Positions 56,317-64,000 of a stretch of DNA of 64,000 bases are shown here, piece after piece. Each line of letters starts with the position of its first letter. Position 1 is the first letter of the stretch. The notes beneath the pieces were generated by a model that was not told where the DNA came from, did no database searches, and saw nothing but the letters and a program-made list of their open reading frames with translations. Source of the DNA: Candidatus Paceibacter normanii SCGC AAA255-P19 (GTDB lineage Bacteria; Patescibacteriota; Minisyncoccia; Minisyncoccales; Paceibacteraceae); NCBI GenBank assembly GCA_000398025.1, contig ASKX01000003.1:1-64000 (forward strand), given 5' to 3'. The translations under genes and the position numbers were made by a program.

Positions 56317-57429
56317 ATGCTTTGGACGCCCTTAAAATTAATTCCCAAAACATCTTTGGGAATAGACATTGGCACTTCTTCCATCAAGATAGTGGAATTG
56401 AGCAAATCTAGAGAAAGAGAGAGGTTAAAAAATTACGGAGAGATAGAGGCCTCGGTCCTTTATCAGAAACCCTTTAGAACATTTGAAAAAAACACCCTTT
56501 TATTCTCTTCCCGAGATGTTGCCAAAGCCATAAAAGCAATAATCGAAGAAGCAGGGATGAAGACCCGTCAGGCGGTTTTTTCCATCCCCGATTTTTCCAG
56601 TTTTTTTACCACTTTTGATCTGCCGTCCATGGCCAAAGAAGAATTGTCTCAGGCCGTCACTTACGAAGCCAGGCGACACATTCCTTTACCTTTGGGAGAA
56701 GTAACCATTGACTGGGAAGTAATTGAAGGCCAGCTTTCCGACCAGAAAAAGTCCTCTCTGAAGGTTCTTTTAGTTGCTGTTCCTAATGAGGTTATTAATC
56801 AATATCGAGAGATTGCCAAATTTTCTGAGCTTGAACTCTTTGCCCTAGAAGCCGAAGTGTTTGGTTTGGTAAGGTCGCTGGTTTCTGAAGATGAAAAAAG
56901 AGTAATCTTTTTGGTAGATATTGGCGCCCAAAGCACTACTTGTAGCATTATTGAAAAAAAGGTTCTTAAGAAGTCGCACAGCTTTAATGCTTCTGGAAAC
57001 GAACTGACTGAACAGGTAGCTAAGAGTTTATCGGTTGGTTACAAAACAGCCAAGGATCTCAAAGAGAAATATGGATTGGAGAATATTCCTCTTCCCCGAG
57101 CCCATCTCCCCGTTTCCTCTGAAAGTAAAAGCATTAGAGAAATTCTTCTGCCCCTAATTGATATAATCTTAAGAGAAATTGAAAATGTAGCCAGTAATCT
57201 TTATCAGATAGAAGGAAAAGAGGTTCAAAAATTCATCATTGCCGGCGGCACAGCTCTTATCCCGGGATTGCCAGAATATTTCCAGGACTATCTCAAAAAG
57301 GAAGTAGAGGTGGCCGACCCTTTTGCTAAAATTTTTTACCCACCAATTCTAGAAAAAACAATAAAAAAAATGGGGCCAGCTTATGCTATTGCCGTGGGTA
57401 TGGCTCAGCGTGGGTTAGAACAAAAATAA
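56317..57429 (+). CDS. pilM: Type IV pilus protein PilM (cluster 2)
   Basis: 370 residues from ATG 56317, preceded by AAGGAG. Actin-like fold: SLGIDIGTSSIKIVELSK, MAKEELSQAVTYEARRHIPLP, IFLVDIGAQSTTCSIIEK and KFIIAGGTALIPGLPEYF. Compared with the cluster 1 copy the phosphate-1 loop is closer to the family norm. It is followed by pilN after two bases. Confidence 0.9.
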   Translation: MLWTPLKLIPKTSLGIDIGTSSIKIVELSKSRERERLKNYGEIEASVLYQKPFRTFEKNTLLFSSRDVAKAIKAIIEEAGMKTRQAVFSIPDFSSFFTTFDLPSMAKEELSQAVTYEARRHIPLPLGEVTIDWEVIEGQLSDQKKSSLKVLLVAVPNEVINQYREIAKFSELELFALEAEVFGLVRSLVSEDEKRVIFLVDIGAQSTTCSIIEKKVLKKSHSFNASGNELTEQVAKSLSVGYKTAKDLKEKYGLENIPLPRAHLPVSSESKSIREILLPLIDIILREIENVASNLYQIEGKEVQKFIIAGGTALIPGLPEYFQDYLKKEVEVADPFAKIFYPPILEKTIKKMGPAYAIAVGMAQRGLEQK

Positions 57430-57431
57430 TC

Positions 57432-57962
57432 ATGGAAATTATTCCCAAAGTAGCTCCCAAATTACCTCCTTGGCAAAATATTCTTTTTTATATTTCGCTA
57501 ATCACCCTCTTGGTCGTCTTTTTGGGCTATTTTGTTTTGGATTATTTTTTAAACAATGCTTCAAAAGCCCTGGAAGGCCTAGAGGAAACCTTGACTCAAG
57601 AGAAAACTTCTTCTGAAGTGGTTTTGGAAGAGAAAGTGTTTGGTTACCAGAAAAAAATTACTGATTTTTCCAAACTAATTGACGAACATCTTTTTACCTC
57701 CAATTTCCTTACTTTTCTAGAAGAAACTTGTCATCCTAAGGTTAAGTTTTCTCAACTTAGTTTAGACGCGGCAGAAAATAAAGCCGTTCTTTTGGGTGAA
57801 GCGGAAAATTTTTCCGCCTTGGGCCAACAGATTACAATTTTCAAGAAAGAGCCAGTTGTTGAAAATGTGAGTCTGTCAAATATCTTGATTGGCAAAATGG
57901 GAAAAGTTGATTTTGATTTAAAACTCTTCCTTCAACCCCAACTATTTAGTTCAAATGAATAA
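57432..57962 (+). CDS. pilN: PilN-like pilus protein (cluster 2)
   Basis: 176 residues. The N-terminus MEIIPKVAPKLPPWQNILF differs from the INLLP peptide of cluster 1, so PilM binding may differ. One helix (about 19-40), then a coil (KALEGLEETLTQEK) and a beta-alpha domain. PilN is assigned from its place between pilM and pilO. Confidence 0.7.
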   Translation: MEIIPKVAPKLPPWQNILFYISLITLLVVFLGYFVLDYFLNNASKALEGLEETLTQEKTSSEVVLEEKVFGYQKKITDFSKLIDEHLFTSNFLTFLEETCHPKVKFSQLSLDAAENKAVLLGEAENFSALGQQITIFKKEPVVENVSLSNILIGKMGKVDFDLKLFLQPQLFSSNE

Positions 57963-58479
57963 AATTATTACCATTTCCGTTTTATTTTTTCTCGCTTTAG
58001 CCTGGGGAATATTTTTTGTTGGCCCTAAGAATGAAGAATTTAGTTCAATAAAAAAAGAAATTGAGGCAAAGAAAACCGAGCTGCGGTATAAAGAAGAATA
58101 TTTTACCAATTTAGAACAAGTTTCCCGAGAACTGGAAAATTATGAAACCCAGCTCGCTAAAATTGATTCCACTCTTCCTGAAAGTCCGGAATTGCCCGCT
58201 CTCTTTGATTTTCTTCAAAAATCAGCTGCCCGTTCAGGACTGGTTCTAACAGGACTGAACGTGGTTTCGGCTATTTCTCTTCCGTCTGCCAAAGAAAAAA
58301 CAGGGTTTAAAGAGACCCGTCTTGATTTAATTTTAACTGGTTCCTATTCAACGCTTAAAAGTTTTCTTTCTGAATTAGAAAAATCAGCTAGGCTGATTGA
58401 GGTGGAATTGCTTACTCTTGCTTCTGGCAAAGAGGGGATAATTAGCTCTAAAATAAGAATAAAGGTCAACTCGTATTAA
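57955..58479 (+). CDS. pilO: PilO-like pilus protein (cluster 2)
   Basis: 174 residues. One N-terminal helix (4-22), a coiled coil (about 28-70, SIKKEIEAKKTELRYKEEYF) and a PilO fold (LPALFDFLQKSAARSGLVL, GSYSTLKSFLSELEKSARLI). It overlaps the pilN end by eight bases. Confidence 0.82.
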   Translation: MNKIITISVLFFLALAWGIFFVGPKNEEFSSIKKEIEAKKTELRYKEEYFTNLEQVSRELENYETQLAKIDSTLPESPELPALFDFLQKSAARSGLVLTGLNVVSAISLPSAKEKTGFKETRLDLILTGSYSTLKSFLSELEKSARLIEVELLTLASGKEGIISSKIRIKVNSY

Positions 58480-58492
58480 AATTTAAATTATT

Positions 58493-58774
58493 GTGGCTGT
58501 CACTTTTCTCGAAAAAAGAAAAAGATTAAGATTTTTAATGCCGGTTTTGGCTGGAATAGTTTTAATTACAGCCGTTATTATTTGGCGAGGTTTTTTTGTC
58601 AAAGAAGAGCCCTTTCCTACTGAAGAACCTTCACGGCTAACCCACGAGGTAGAAATAAATTTCCAGGTCTTAGAAAGCACTAAACTGGAGAATTTACAAG
58701 TTTTTGAAAAAACCCCTCCCTTGGAAGAGGAAGCCGGTCGAGAAAACCCCTTCTTACCCTCTCAAAAAAAATGA
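58493..58774 (+). CDS. Small single-pass protein closing pilMNO (cluster 2)
   Basis: 93 residues from GTG 58493. A basic start (TFLEKRKRLRF), one helix (about 13-33) and an acidic tail ending GRENPFLPSQKK. It is the counterpart of the gene at 27340 in position, size and Pro-Phe tail. pilB overlaps its stop by four bases. Confidence 0.6.
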   Translation: MAVTFLEKRKRLRFLMPVLAGIVLITAVIIWRGFFVKEEPFPTEEPSRLTHEVEINFQVLESTKLENLQVFEKTPPLEEEAGRENPFLPSQKK

Positions 58775-60492
58775 GCTTAATTCAACAACTAGTCAAAAAA
58801 GGAGTTTTAGAAAAAGAGAAAGCCACCTCTTTAGAATTTGAGATCAAAGAGAGTGGCAAGAAAGAAGAAGAAGTGATTTTGGAAAAGGGAATTACCAGCG
58901 AAGAGTCTTTGTTTAATCTAAAAAGTGAAAACTTAAAAATACCCCTGAAAGAGGTAGCCGCTCAAGACATTTCTTTAGAAACTTTAGAGTTGATCCCTGA
59001 AGAAACCGCCAAGCATTATCAAATGATCCCCCTAAAGAAAAAAGAAAATCTTTTAGAGGTAGGAATGATTTATCCTGAAGATCTCAAAACCCAGGAAGCT
59101 CTGAAATTCTTAGCTCGCCGCGAGAGGTTTAGTTTCCGAGTTTTTCTAATTACCCCTACCACTTTTAACAACCTCTTAAAACAATACCGTACCTTAAGAA
59201 GAGAAGTTGGCCAGGCCTTAGAAGAGCTGGAGACCGAATTGAAGACTGAAAAGATTCGGCTTCCCAGAACAGCCGCTGAGTTTGAAAGGCTGGCTGAAGA
59301 AGCTCCGATCACCAAAATTGTGGCTGTAGTTTTAAGGCACGCCGTTGAAAGTAAGGCCTCGGATATCCATATTGAGCCCACTCGGAAGAAGTTAAGAGTA
59401 CGTTTTAGATTATTAGGATTTCTTCATTCTTCCATCCTTTTGCCTTTAAGGATTCACCCCGCCGTAGTGGCTAGAGTTAAAATCCTTTCCAATTTAAAGA
59501 TTGACGAAACTAGAATTCCCCAAGACGGGAGGTTTTCTACTAAAATAGATAATAAAGACATTGATTTTCGAGTCTCTACTTTCCCTACTACCTTAGGAGA
59601 GAAGGCAGCAATTAGAGTTTTAGATCCTTCGATGGGAATGAAAGAATTTGGAGAATTGGGGTTGGAAGGTAGAAATTATGAGACAACCAACCGAGCCACT
59701 AAAAAACCTTACGGCCTTATCTTGACCTGCGGGCCAACTGGCTGTGGCAAAACCACCACTCTTTATGCTTTCTTGACTCGCTTAAACAAAGAAGAAAAAA
59801 ACATTGTTACCTTAGAAGATCCGGTGGAGTATTTTATTGAGGGAGTAAATCAATCCCAAATTAGGCCGGAAATCGGCTACGACTTCCCGATTGGCTTGCG
59901 GCACGTTCTTCGTCAAGACCCCGACATTATTATGGTGGGTGAAATCCGAGACGAAGAAACGGCTTCCTTAGTTATCCATGCAGCCTTAACCGGCCACTTA
60001 GTTTTGTCCACCCTTCATACCTCCAATGCTTTAGGAGCTATTCCCCGACTGATTGATTTGGGAATTCAACCTTATTTGATTTCTCCCACTTTGAATTGTA
60101 TTGTTTCCCAAAGGTTGGTTAGAAGACTGTGTGATGATTGTAAAAAGAAGGTTAGGCCTAAAAAAGAGATTAAGGATTTAATCCTTAAAGAGGTAGAAAA
60201 TCTTCCTCCCCAAGTTAAAAAAACAGTTAAAGTCCCCAAACCTTTAATGATTTGGGAGGCCCAGGGCTGTAAAAAATGTAACAATGAAGGTTTCAGCGGT
60301 CGGGTTGCTCTTTTCGAAGTTTTAGAAATGTCTGATAACTTAGAAGATATAATTTTAGAAATGCCTACTGTAGAAAAAATCGCTGGAGAGGCGAAGCTGC
60401 AAGGTATGGTTAATATGAAACAGGACGGCATCCTCAAGGTTTTAAGCGGAACAACGACTATTGAGGAAATTTTAAGAACAACCGAAGAATGA
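58771..60492 (+). CDS. pilB: Type IV pilus assembly ATPase PilB (cluster 2)
   Basis: 573 residues. N-terminal GspE-type domain, then GPTGCGKTTTLYA Walker A (about 320), TLEDPVEYFIEG, DPDIIMVGEIRDEETAS Walker B and TGHLVLSTLHTSNALGA. Unlike the cluster 1 paralogue it keeps the tetra-Cys zinc site (CDDC about 453 and CKKC about 500). ATG overlaps the preceding stop. A palindromic element starts at its stop codon. Confidence 0.93.
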   Translation: MSLIQQLVKKGVLEKEKATSLEFEIKESGKKEEEVILEKGITSEESLFNLKSENLKIPLKEVAAQDISLETLELIPEETAKHYQMIPLKKKENLLEVGMIYPEDLKTQEALKFLARRERFSFRVFLITPTTFNNLLKQYRTLRREVGQALEELETELKTEKIRLPRTAAEFERLAEEAPITKIVAVVLRHAVESKASDIHIEPTRKKLRVRFRLLGFLHSSILLPLRIHPAVVARVKILSNLKIDETRIPQDGRFSTKIDNKDIDFRVSTFPTTLGEKAAIRVLDPSMGMKEFGELGLEGRNYETTNRATKKPYGLILTCGPTGCGKTTTLYAFLTRLNKEEKNIVTLEDPVEYFIEGVNQSQIRPEIGYDFPIGLRHVLRQDPDIIMVGEIRDEETASLVIHAALTGHLVLSTLHTSNALGAIPRLIDLGIQPYLISPTLNCIVSQRLVRRLCDDCKKKVRPKKEIKDLILKEVENLPPQVKKTVKVPKPLMIWEAQGCKKCNNEGFSGRVALFEVLEMSDNLEDIILEMPTVEKIAGEAKLQGMVNMKQDGILKVLSGTTTIEEILRTTEE

Positions 60493-60543
60493 TGAGAACC
60501 TTGTCCTCATCATTACCTTCGCTTTTATAAATAAAAGCTCGGT
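60491..60543 (-). repeat. Bipartite palindromic element after pilB (cluster 2)
   Basis: On the minus strand GAGCTTTT/AAAAGC around ATTTAT, GAAGGTAAT, then GATGAG...CTCATC. It overlaps the pilB stop and precedes the receiver gene. Confidence 0.65.
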
Positions 60544-60556
60544 GAATAATAAAAAT

Positions 60557-60935
60557 ATGGTGAAGATGATGAAGAAAATTTTGCTAGTTGAAGACGACCC
60601 ATTTTTAATAGATATTTACACCACTAAATTGAAAGAAGTGGGATTTTCGGTAGAAGTGGCTACTGATGGGGAAGAAGGAGTGAAAAAAGCTAAAGAGCTT
60701 TCCCTCGATTTAATAGTTTTAGATATTGTCCTTCCTCAAATTGATGGTTGGGAGATTTTAAAAAAGATTAAAGCCCATGCTCCCCTAAAAAATACCCCGG
60801 TGGTTATCTTGTCTAATCTTGGCCAAAAAAAATGAAGTCGAAAAAGGAATTAAATTGGGAGCGGCTAAATATCTAATCAAAGCTCACTATACCCCGAGCG
60901 AAGTAATTGCGGAAATTAAAAAAGTTTTACATTAA
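60557..60935 (+). pseudogene. CheY-like receiver, single-A frameshift
   Basis: The frame from ATG 60557 has KKILLVEDDPFLIDIY, the phospho-acceptor Asp in LIVLDIVLPQIDGW and Thr/Ser region VVILSNLGQKK, then stops at 60833 after a run of eight A. Removing one A continues it as NEVEKGIKLGAAKYLIKAHY (conserved Lys) to the stop at 60933-60935, 125 residues in total. It is the cluster 2 partner of the receiver at 17517. Sequence error, slippage or true decay cannot be told apart here. Confidence 0.8.
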
Positions 60936-60938
60936 TTT

Positions 60939-62009
60939 ATGAACAATTATCAGAAACAACTAAAAGAATTGCTGTCGATTACTGTCCAAGAGCAATCCTC
61001 GGATTTACATTTTTCAATCGGTCACCCGCCGGTTTTACGTTTATCAGGCAGATTGATTCCTTTAATGAAAAGAAAAAACCTCTCGCCAGAAGACCTAAAA
61101 GGTTTAGCTGCAGCTTTAATGGCAGATGACCAAAAAGCCAGATTTGCCGCCCAAAAAGAAGTAGATTTTTCCTATAATTTCACTGAAAAAGGAGCTCGCT
61201 TCCGGGTAAATATTTTTCTTCAAAGCGGAGAAGTTTCTTGTGCTCTTCGTTTAATTCCAGCCAAAATCCGAACTGTTGAAGAGTTAAATCTTCCGCCGGT
61301 TTTGCATGAGTTCACCAGATCCTCTCAAGGGTTTGTTTTAATTACCGGGCCTTCCTCTCAAGGAAAATCTACTACTTTAGCCGCCCTTGTCGACGAAGTC
61401 AATCATACTCGGACCGACCACATTATCACTATTGAAGATCCTATTGAATATGTTTTTACTGACGACCGGGCCATCATTGACCAGAGAGAGGTTTATCAAG
61501 ATACTCTTTCTTTCTCTCGGGCTCTGCGTTCTACTTTCCGCCAAGACCCCGACGTAATTATGGTGGGTGAAATGCGCGACCCTGAAACCATCGCCACCGC
61601 TATTACAGCTGCTGAAACCGGTCATTTAGTTTTTGCTACTCTTCATACTAATTCCGCTGCCCAAACCATTCACCGAGTAGTTGATAGTTTTCCTTCTTCC
61701 CAGCAAGACCAAATCCGAGCTCAATTGTCGGGTTCTCTTTTGGGAGTGGTTTCCCAACGACTCATCCCTAGAATTAAAGGCGGCTTGATTCCAGCCTGCG
61801 AGGTAATGATTTCCAGCCCCGCTGTAGCTAATCTAATCCGAGAGAACAAAATTCATGAGCTTCCCTTAGTAATTGAAACTTCAGCTGAAAGAGGAATGAT
61901 CTCTTTGAACCGAGCTCTGGCTAATTTAGTAAAAAGAAAAGAAATTTCCCTAGAAAACGCCCTAACTTATTCCTTGAATCCAGCCGAGCTAAAGATGCTC
62001 ATCCGCTAA
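60939..62009 (+). CDS. pilT: Pilus retraction ATPase PilT
   Basis: 356 residues. SDLHFSIGHPPVLRLSGRLIP at the start, GPSSQGKSTTLAALV Walker A (about 136), ITIEDPIEYVF, RQDPDVIMVGEMRDPETI Walker B and the His box AAETGHLVFATLHTNSAAQT, with the PilT C-terminal AIRNLIRE-like motif SPAVANLIRENKIHELP. It drives pilus retraction, needed for twitching and DNA uptake. It is the only pilT in the window; cluster 1 has none. It starts three bases after the receiver stop, and pilC overlaps its stop by one base. Confidence 0.95.
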   Translation: MNNYQKQLKELLSITVQEQSSDLHFSIGHPPVLRLSGRLIPLMKRKNLSPEDLKGLAAALMADDQKARFAAQKEVDFSYNFTEKGARFRVNIFLQSGEVSCALRLIPAKIRTVEELNLPPVLHEFTRSSQGFVLITGPSSQGKSTTLAALVDEVNHTRTDHIITIEDPIEYVFTDDRAIIDQREVYQDTLSFSRALRSTFRQDPDVIMVGEMRDPETIATAITAAETGHLVFATLHTNSAAQTIHRVVDSFPSSQQDQIRAQLSGSLLGVVSQRLIPRIKGGLIPACEVMISSPAVANLIRENKIHELPLVIETSAERGMISLNRALANLVKRKEISLENALTYSLNPAELKMLIR

Positions 62010-63214
62010 TGAAGTTTAACTATCAGGCCAGAAACAAAAAAGGGGAAGTTCAATCAGGTACTGTTGAGGCCTCTTCCAGAGAAGCAGCCATTGTTCTTTT
62101 ACAAAAACATGGATTATATGTCACCGTTTTAGAAAAAGCCGAAGCTCCTCCGGTTTATGCCAAAAGAATAAAAATTTTTGAAAAAGTTTCGGCTAAAGAA
62201 CTAGTTTTATTTTCTCGGCAGCTCTCCATTCTTTTTAAATCAAAGGTTTCCTTAGTCGAATCCTTGCAGGTGCTAGCTATTCAAACCAAGAATGCTAGTT
62301 TTAAAGAAAAAATTTTTAGGTTAGCTGAAGATGTTGAAGGCGGCACTTCTCTTTCTGGTGCTCTTTCCCGTCATCCTAAAGTCTTCACCTCTTTTTATGT
62401 TGCTATGGTTAAAGCCGGGGAAACCTCGGGAAAATTATCTGAAGCTTTAAGCTATTTAGCTGAGCACTTAGAAAGAGAATATCACTTGGCTTCCCGAATA
62501 AAAGGAGCGATGCTTTATCCGGCGGTGATTGTTTTGGTAGCTGTGGTGGTGCTGGCTTTAATGATGTTTTTTGTTGTTCCCCAGCTTACCAAAGTTCTTA
62601 CTGAGACCGGGGGAGAGCTGCCGGCCGTTACTAGAATGATTATTGGCCTTTCTGACTTTTTAAAACACTGGGGTTGGACATTAATTTTGATAATTATTGG
62701 TATGACCATAGCCATCTTCAGGTATCATCGTACCAAAAAAGGCAAAGAATTTTTTGATAAGTTTTTTCTCCGGCTTCCTCTAATTAGCCCTCTGATAAAA
62801 ATGGTTCATTTATCTCGTTTTGCTGAAAACCTTTCTACTCTAATTTCCGGCGGCTTGCCCATCGCTCAGGCCTTAGAAACTACCGGTAATATTGTCGGCA
62901 ATGCTGTTTATAAAGAAATTATTTTTAAAGCCAGAGACGAGGTAAGAAAAGGGGAGCCCATTTCTTCGGTGCTGGCTCGTTTTCCCGGCGCTTTCCCGCC
63001 AGTCTTTACTCAGATGGCTTTGGTCGGAGAAAGGACGGGTACCTTAGATAAAACTTTGATGAATTTGGTTGATTTTTATCAAGAAGAAGTTGACAGAACA
63101 ATTAATAATCTTTTGGGAATTTTAGAGCCGCTTTTGATCGTCTTTTTAGGATTGGTTGTGGCTGGTTTGATGGCGGCCATTTTGATGCCTCTTTACCGCA
63201 TGGCCGGCATCTAG
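62009..63214 (+). CDS. pilC: Type IV pilus platform protein PilC (cluster 2)
   Basis: 401 residues. KFNYQARNKKGEVQSGTVEA at the start, two T2SSF domains (about 68-190 and 270-395) and hydrophobic segments at about 170-192, 218-238 and 372-395. Start overlaps the pilT stop (TAATG). It is a clear paralogue of the protein at 19651. Confidence 0.93.
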   Translation: MKFNYQARNKKGEVQSGTVEASSREAAIVLLQKHGLYVTVLEKAEAPPVYAKRIKIFEKVSAKELVLFSRQLSILFKSKVSLVESLQVLAIQTKNASFKEKIFRLAEDVEGGTSLSGALSRHPKVFTSFYVAMVKAGETSGKLSEALSYLAEHLEREYHLASRIKGAMLYPAVIVLVAVVVLALMMFFVVPQLTKVLTETGGELPAVTRMIIGLSDFLKHWGWTLILIIIGMTIAIFRYHRTKKGKEFFDKFFLRLPLISPLIKMVHLSRFAENLSTLISGGLPIAQALETTGNIVGNAVYKEIIFKARDEVRKGEPISSVLARFPGAFPPVFTQMALVGERTGTLDKTLMNLVDFYQEEVDRTINNLLGILEPLLIVFLGLVVAGLMAAILMPLYRMAGI

Positions 63215-63224
63215 TTTTCCACTT

Positions 63225-63307
63225 GCCCCGTTAGAGTGGAGCATTATACAATAAAGTAACTTGATTATTTTTAGAGGGCCCGAGAATAAGGGTTACTCTA
63301 ACGGGGC
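63225..63307 (+). ncRNA. 83-base inverted-repeat structure between pilC and pilin genes (possible small RNA or terminator)
   Basis: GCCCCGTTAGAGT (63225-63237) and ACTCTAACGGGGC (63295-63307) form a perfect 13-bp stem enclosing 57 bases, followed by TTGCTTTTTTATTTT. It ends the pilBTC transcript or is an independent structured RNA. No known class was recognised. Confidence 0.55.
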
Positions 63308-63342
63308 TTGCTTTTTTATTTTGATATATTAGAATAAATTAA

Positions 63343-63834
63343 ATGAAAAGAGGTTTCACTTTAGTTGAGCACGAACGCTTGAAAAGCGGAGGGCGAAACG
63401 AGGGGTTTACCCTCGTTGAGCTACTGGTAGTGATTACCATTATTGGAATCTTATCCACTATGGTTTTGGTTTCTCTGGGCGGAGCCAGAGCTAAGGCCAG
63501 AGATGCTAAAAGAGAGTCAGATATTAGGCAGATTGTTTTAGCTATGGAATTAGATTACTCAGACGATGAGAAGTATTCTCAATATACTCCTGACGAATGG
63601 GGAACAGTCAGAAAAATTTCCAAAGCTACCGGAAACTATTTAAATCCTGTTCCTATAGACCCAAAAGGCGCAGCTTACAGCTGGATAGATAATATTTCTG
63701 GTACTACCGGTTGCGATAATCAGAGCTACTGTCTTTTTGCCGAATTGGAAGCTGAAGTTGGCTATTTTTTTGGCGGCTCCAAAAAAGGAACCAGAAAATT
63801 AGAGGAGGCGCCAACAGGTTGTCCTTGTTGGTAA
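63343..63834 (+). CDS. Type IV prepilin with duplicated signal motif
   Basis: 163 residues. The N-terminus has GFTLVE twice: KRGFTLVE, then HERLKSGGRNE, then GFTLVELLVVITIIGILSTMV. The second copy starts the normal hydrophobic helix, so the first and the linker come from a bipartite palindromic element inserted in frame (63369-63420). If the peptidase cuts at the second Gly, the leader is just longer. The globular part (about 55-163) has ARAKARDAKRESDIRQI and a Cys pair, as in CPR major pilins. Upstream lies an 83-base hairpin. Confidence 0.85.
   Translation: MKRGFTLVEHERLKSGGRNEGFTLVELLVVITIIGILSTMVLVSLGGARAKARDAKRESDIRQIVLAMELDYSDDEKYSQYTPDEWGTVRKISKATGNYLNPVPIDPKGAAYSWIDNISGTTGCDNQSYCLFAELEAEVGYFFGGSKKGTRKLEEAPTGCPCW
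63369..63420 (+). repeat. Bipartite palindromic element in a prepilin signal
   Basis: CGCTTGAAAAGCG (first hairpin), GAGGGCGA, AACGAGGG/CCCTCGTT around GTTTA, then GAG. The second hairpin codes for GFTLVE again. Confidence 0.65.
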
Positions 63835-63881
63835 AAACTTTTATAAAGAAGGTCGAGAAATAATAATCAACTATTACTAAT

Positions 63882-64000
63882 ATGAAAAAGAAAAAGGGAT
63901 TTACCTTAATTGAATTATTGGTGGTCATTGCTGTCATTGGTATGCTGGCCTCCATTGTTTTGGTTCAGTTGGGGCCGGTCAGAGCCAAAGCCAGAGATGC
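63882..64000 (+). CDS. Type IV prepilin, partial at the window end
   Basis: 39 codons visible: [20 protein letters not shown], then [20 protein letters not shown]. It has a clean class III signal with Gly-Phe cleavage and Glu5, without the duplicated motif of the preceding gene. The segment RAKARDA is shared with that pilin. The gene continues beyond base 64000. Confidence 0.88.
   Translation, partial: MKKKKGFTLIELLVVIAVIGMLASIVLVQLGPVRAKARD

Overview
The window reads as one contig from a Patescibacteria (CPR) bacterium, most like the Parcubacteria side of that group. The reasons are an A+T-rich, gene-dense layout, shortened core proteins (a 504-residue IF-2, a 692-residue ValRS), two type IV pilus gene sets, small TrbC/VirB2-like pilins, surface proteins with repeats of the AWSDNIGWISFN type, a DUF4446 protein, and no biosynthetic pathway operons. 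The lineage call is inference from gene content; no rRNA is present. Twenty tRNA genes were read by folding the cloverleaf by eye.

Layout. 1-13.9 kb: secreted and membrane-anchored proteins (CARDB-repeat protein, C25-like lipoprotein protease, two large membrane glycosyltransferases, a collagen-like GPT-repeat protein, DNRLRE/F5-8C and WSDNIGWISFN adhesin-like proteins). 13.9-16.4 kb: RNase Y, a CofE-like ligase and two tRNAs. 16.5-27.6 kb: histidine kinase, receiver protein and pilus cluster 1 (pilB, pilC, three pseudopilin/PilX-like proteins, pilM-N-O and a small fourth membrane protein). 27.6-35.2 kb: tRNA-rich translation region (tRNAs, htrA-like protease, gpsA, DUF4446, infB, rbfA, 3D-domain protein, rplS, rluA-like). 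35-43 kb: ftsH, an unknown gene and an RNase J-like gene sharing a divergent promoter, truD, rpsA, an MBL-fold protein. 43-56 kb: gyrA, methyltransferase, two TrbC-like pilins, Hsp20, PrsW-like protease, valS, a glycosyltransferase, recG, tRNAs and comF. 56-64 kb: pilus cluster 2 (pilM-N-O, small protein, pilB, frameshifted receiver, pilT, pilC, pseudopilins), running off the end.

How it works together. The two pilus clusters, two CheY-like receivers, the histidine kinase and ComF fit a cell that depends on attachment and DNA uptake. The translation genes are packed tightly against tRNAs: four protein genes (gpsA, rluA-like, a GT2, recG) start exactly one base after a tRNA discriminator base, always as C-ATG, and two (gpsA, rplS) end inside the following class II tRNA. 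tRNA processing would therefore create leaderless, and in two cases stop-less, messages.

The most unusual structural signal is a dispersed bipartite palindromic element (about 45-55 bp; a first hairpin, a GCGAAGGTG-like spacer, a second hairpin with compensating changes, then GAC). It lies between genes and also inside reading frames (MBL protein, Hsp20 twice in tandem, ComF, a prepilin signal peptide), recalling the palindromic elements of Rickettsia. Other points to check are an exact 95-bp inverted copy at the window start that makes a chimeric reading frame, and two single-A frameshifts in poly-A runs.
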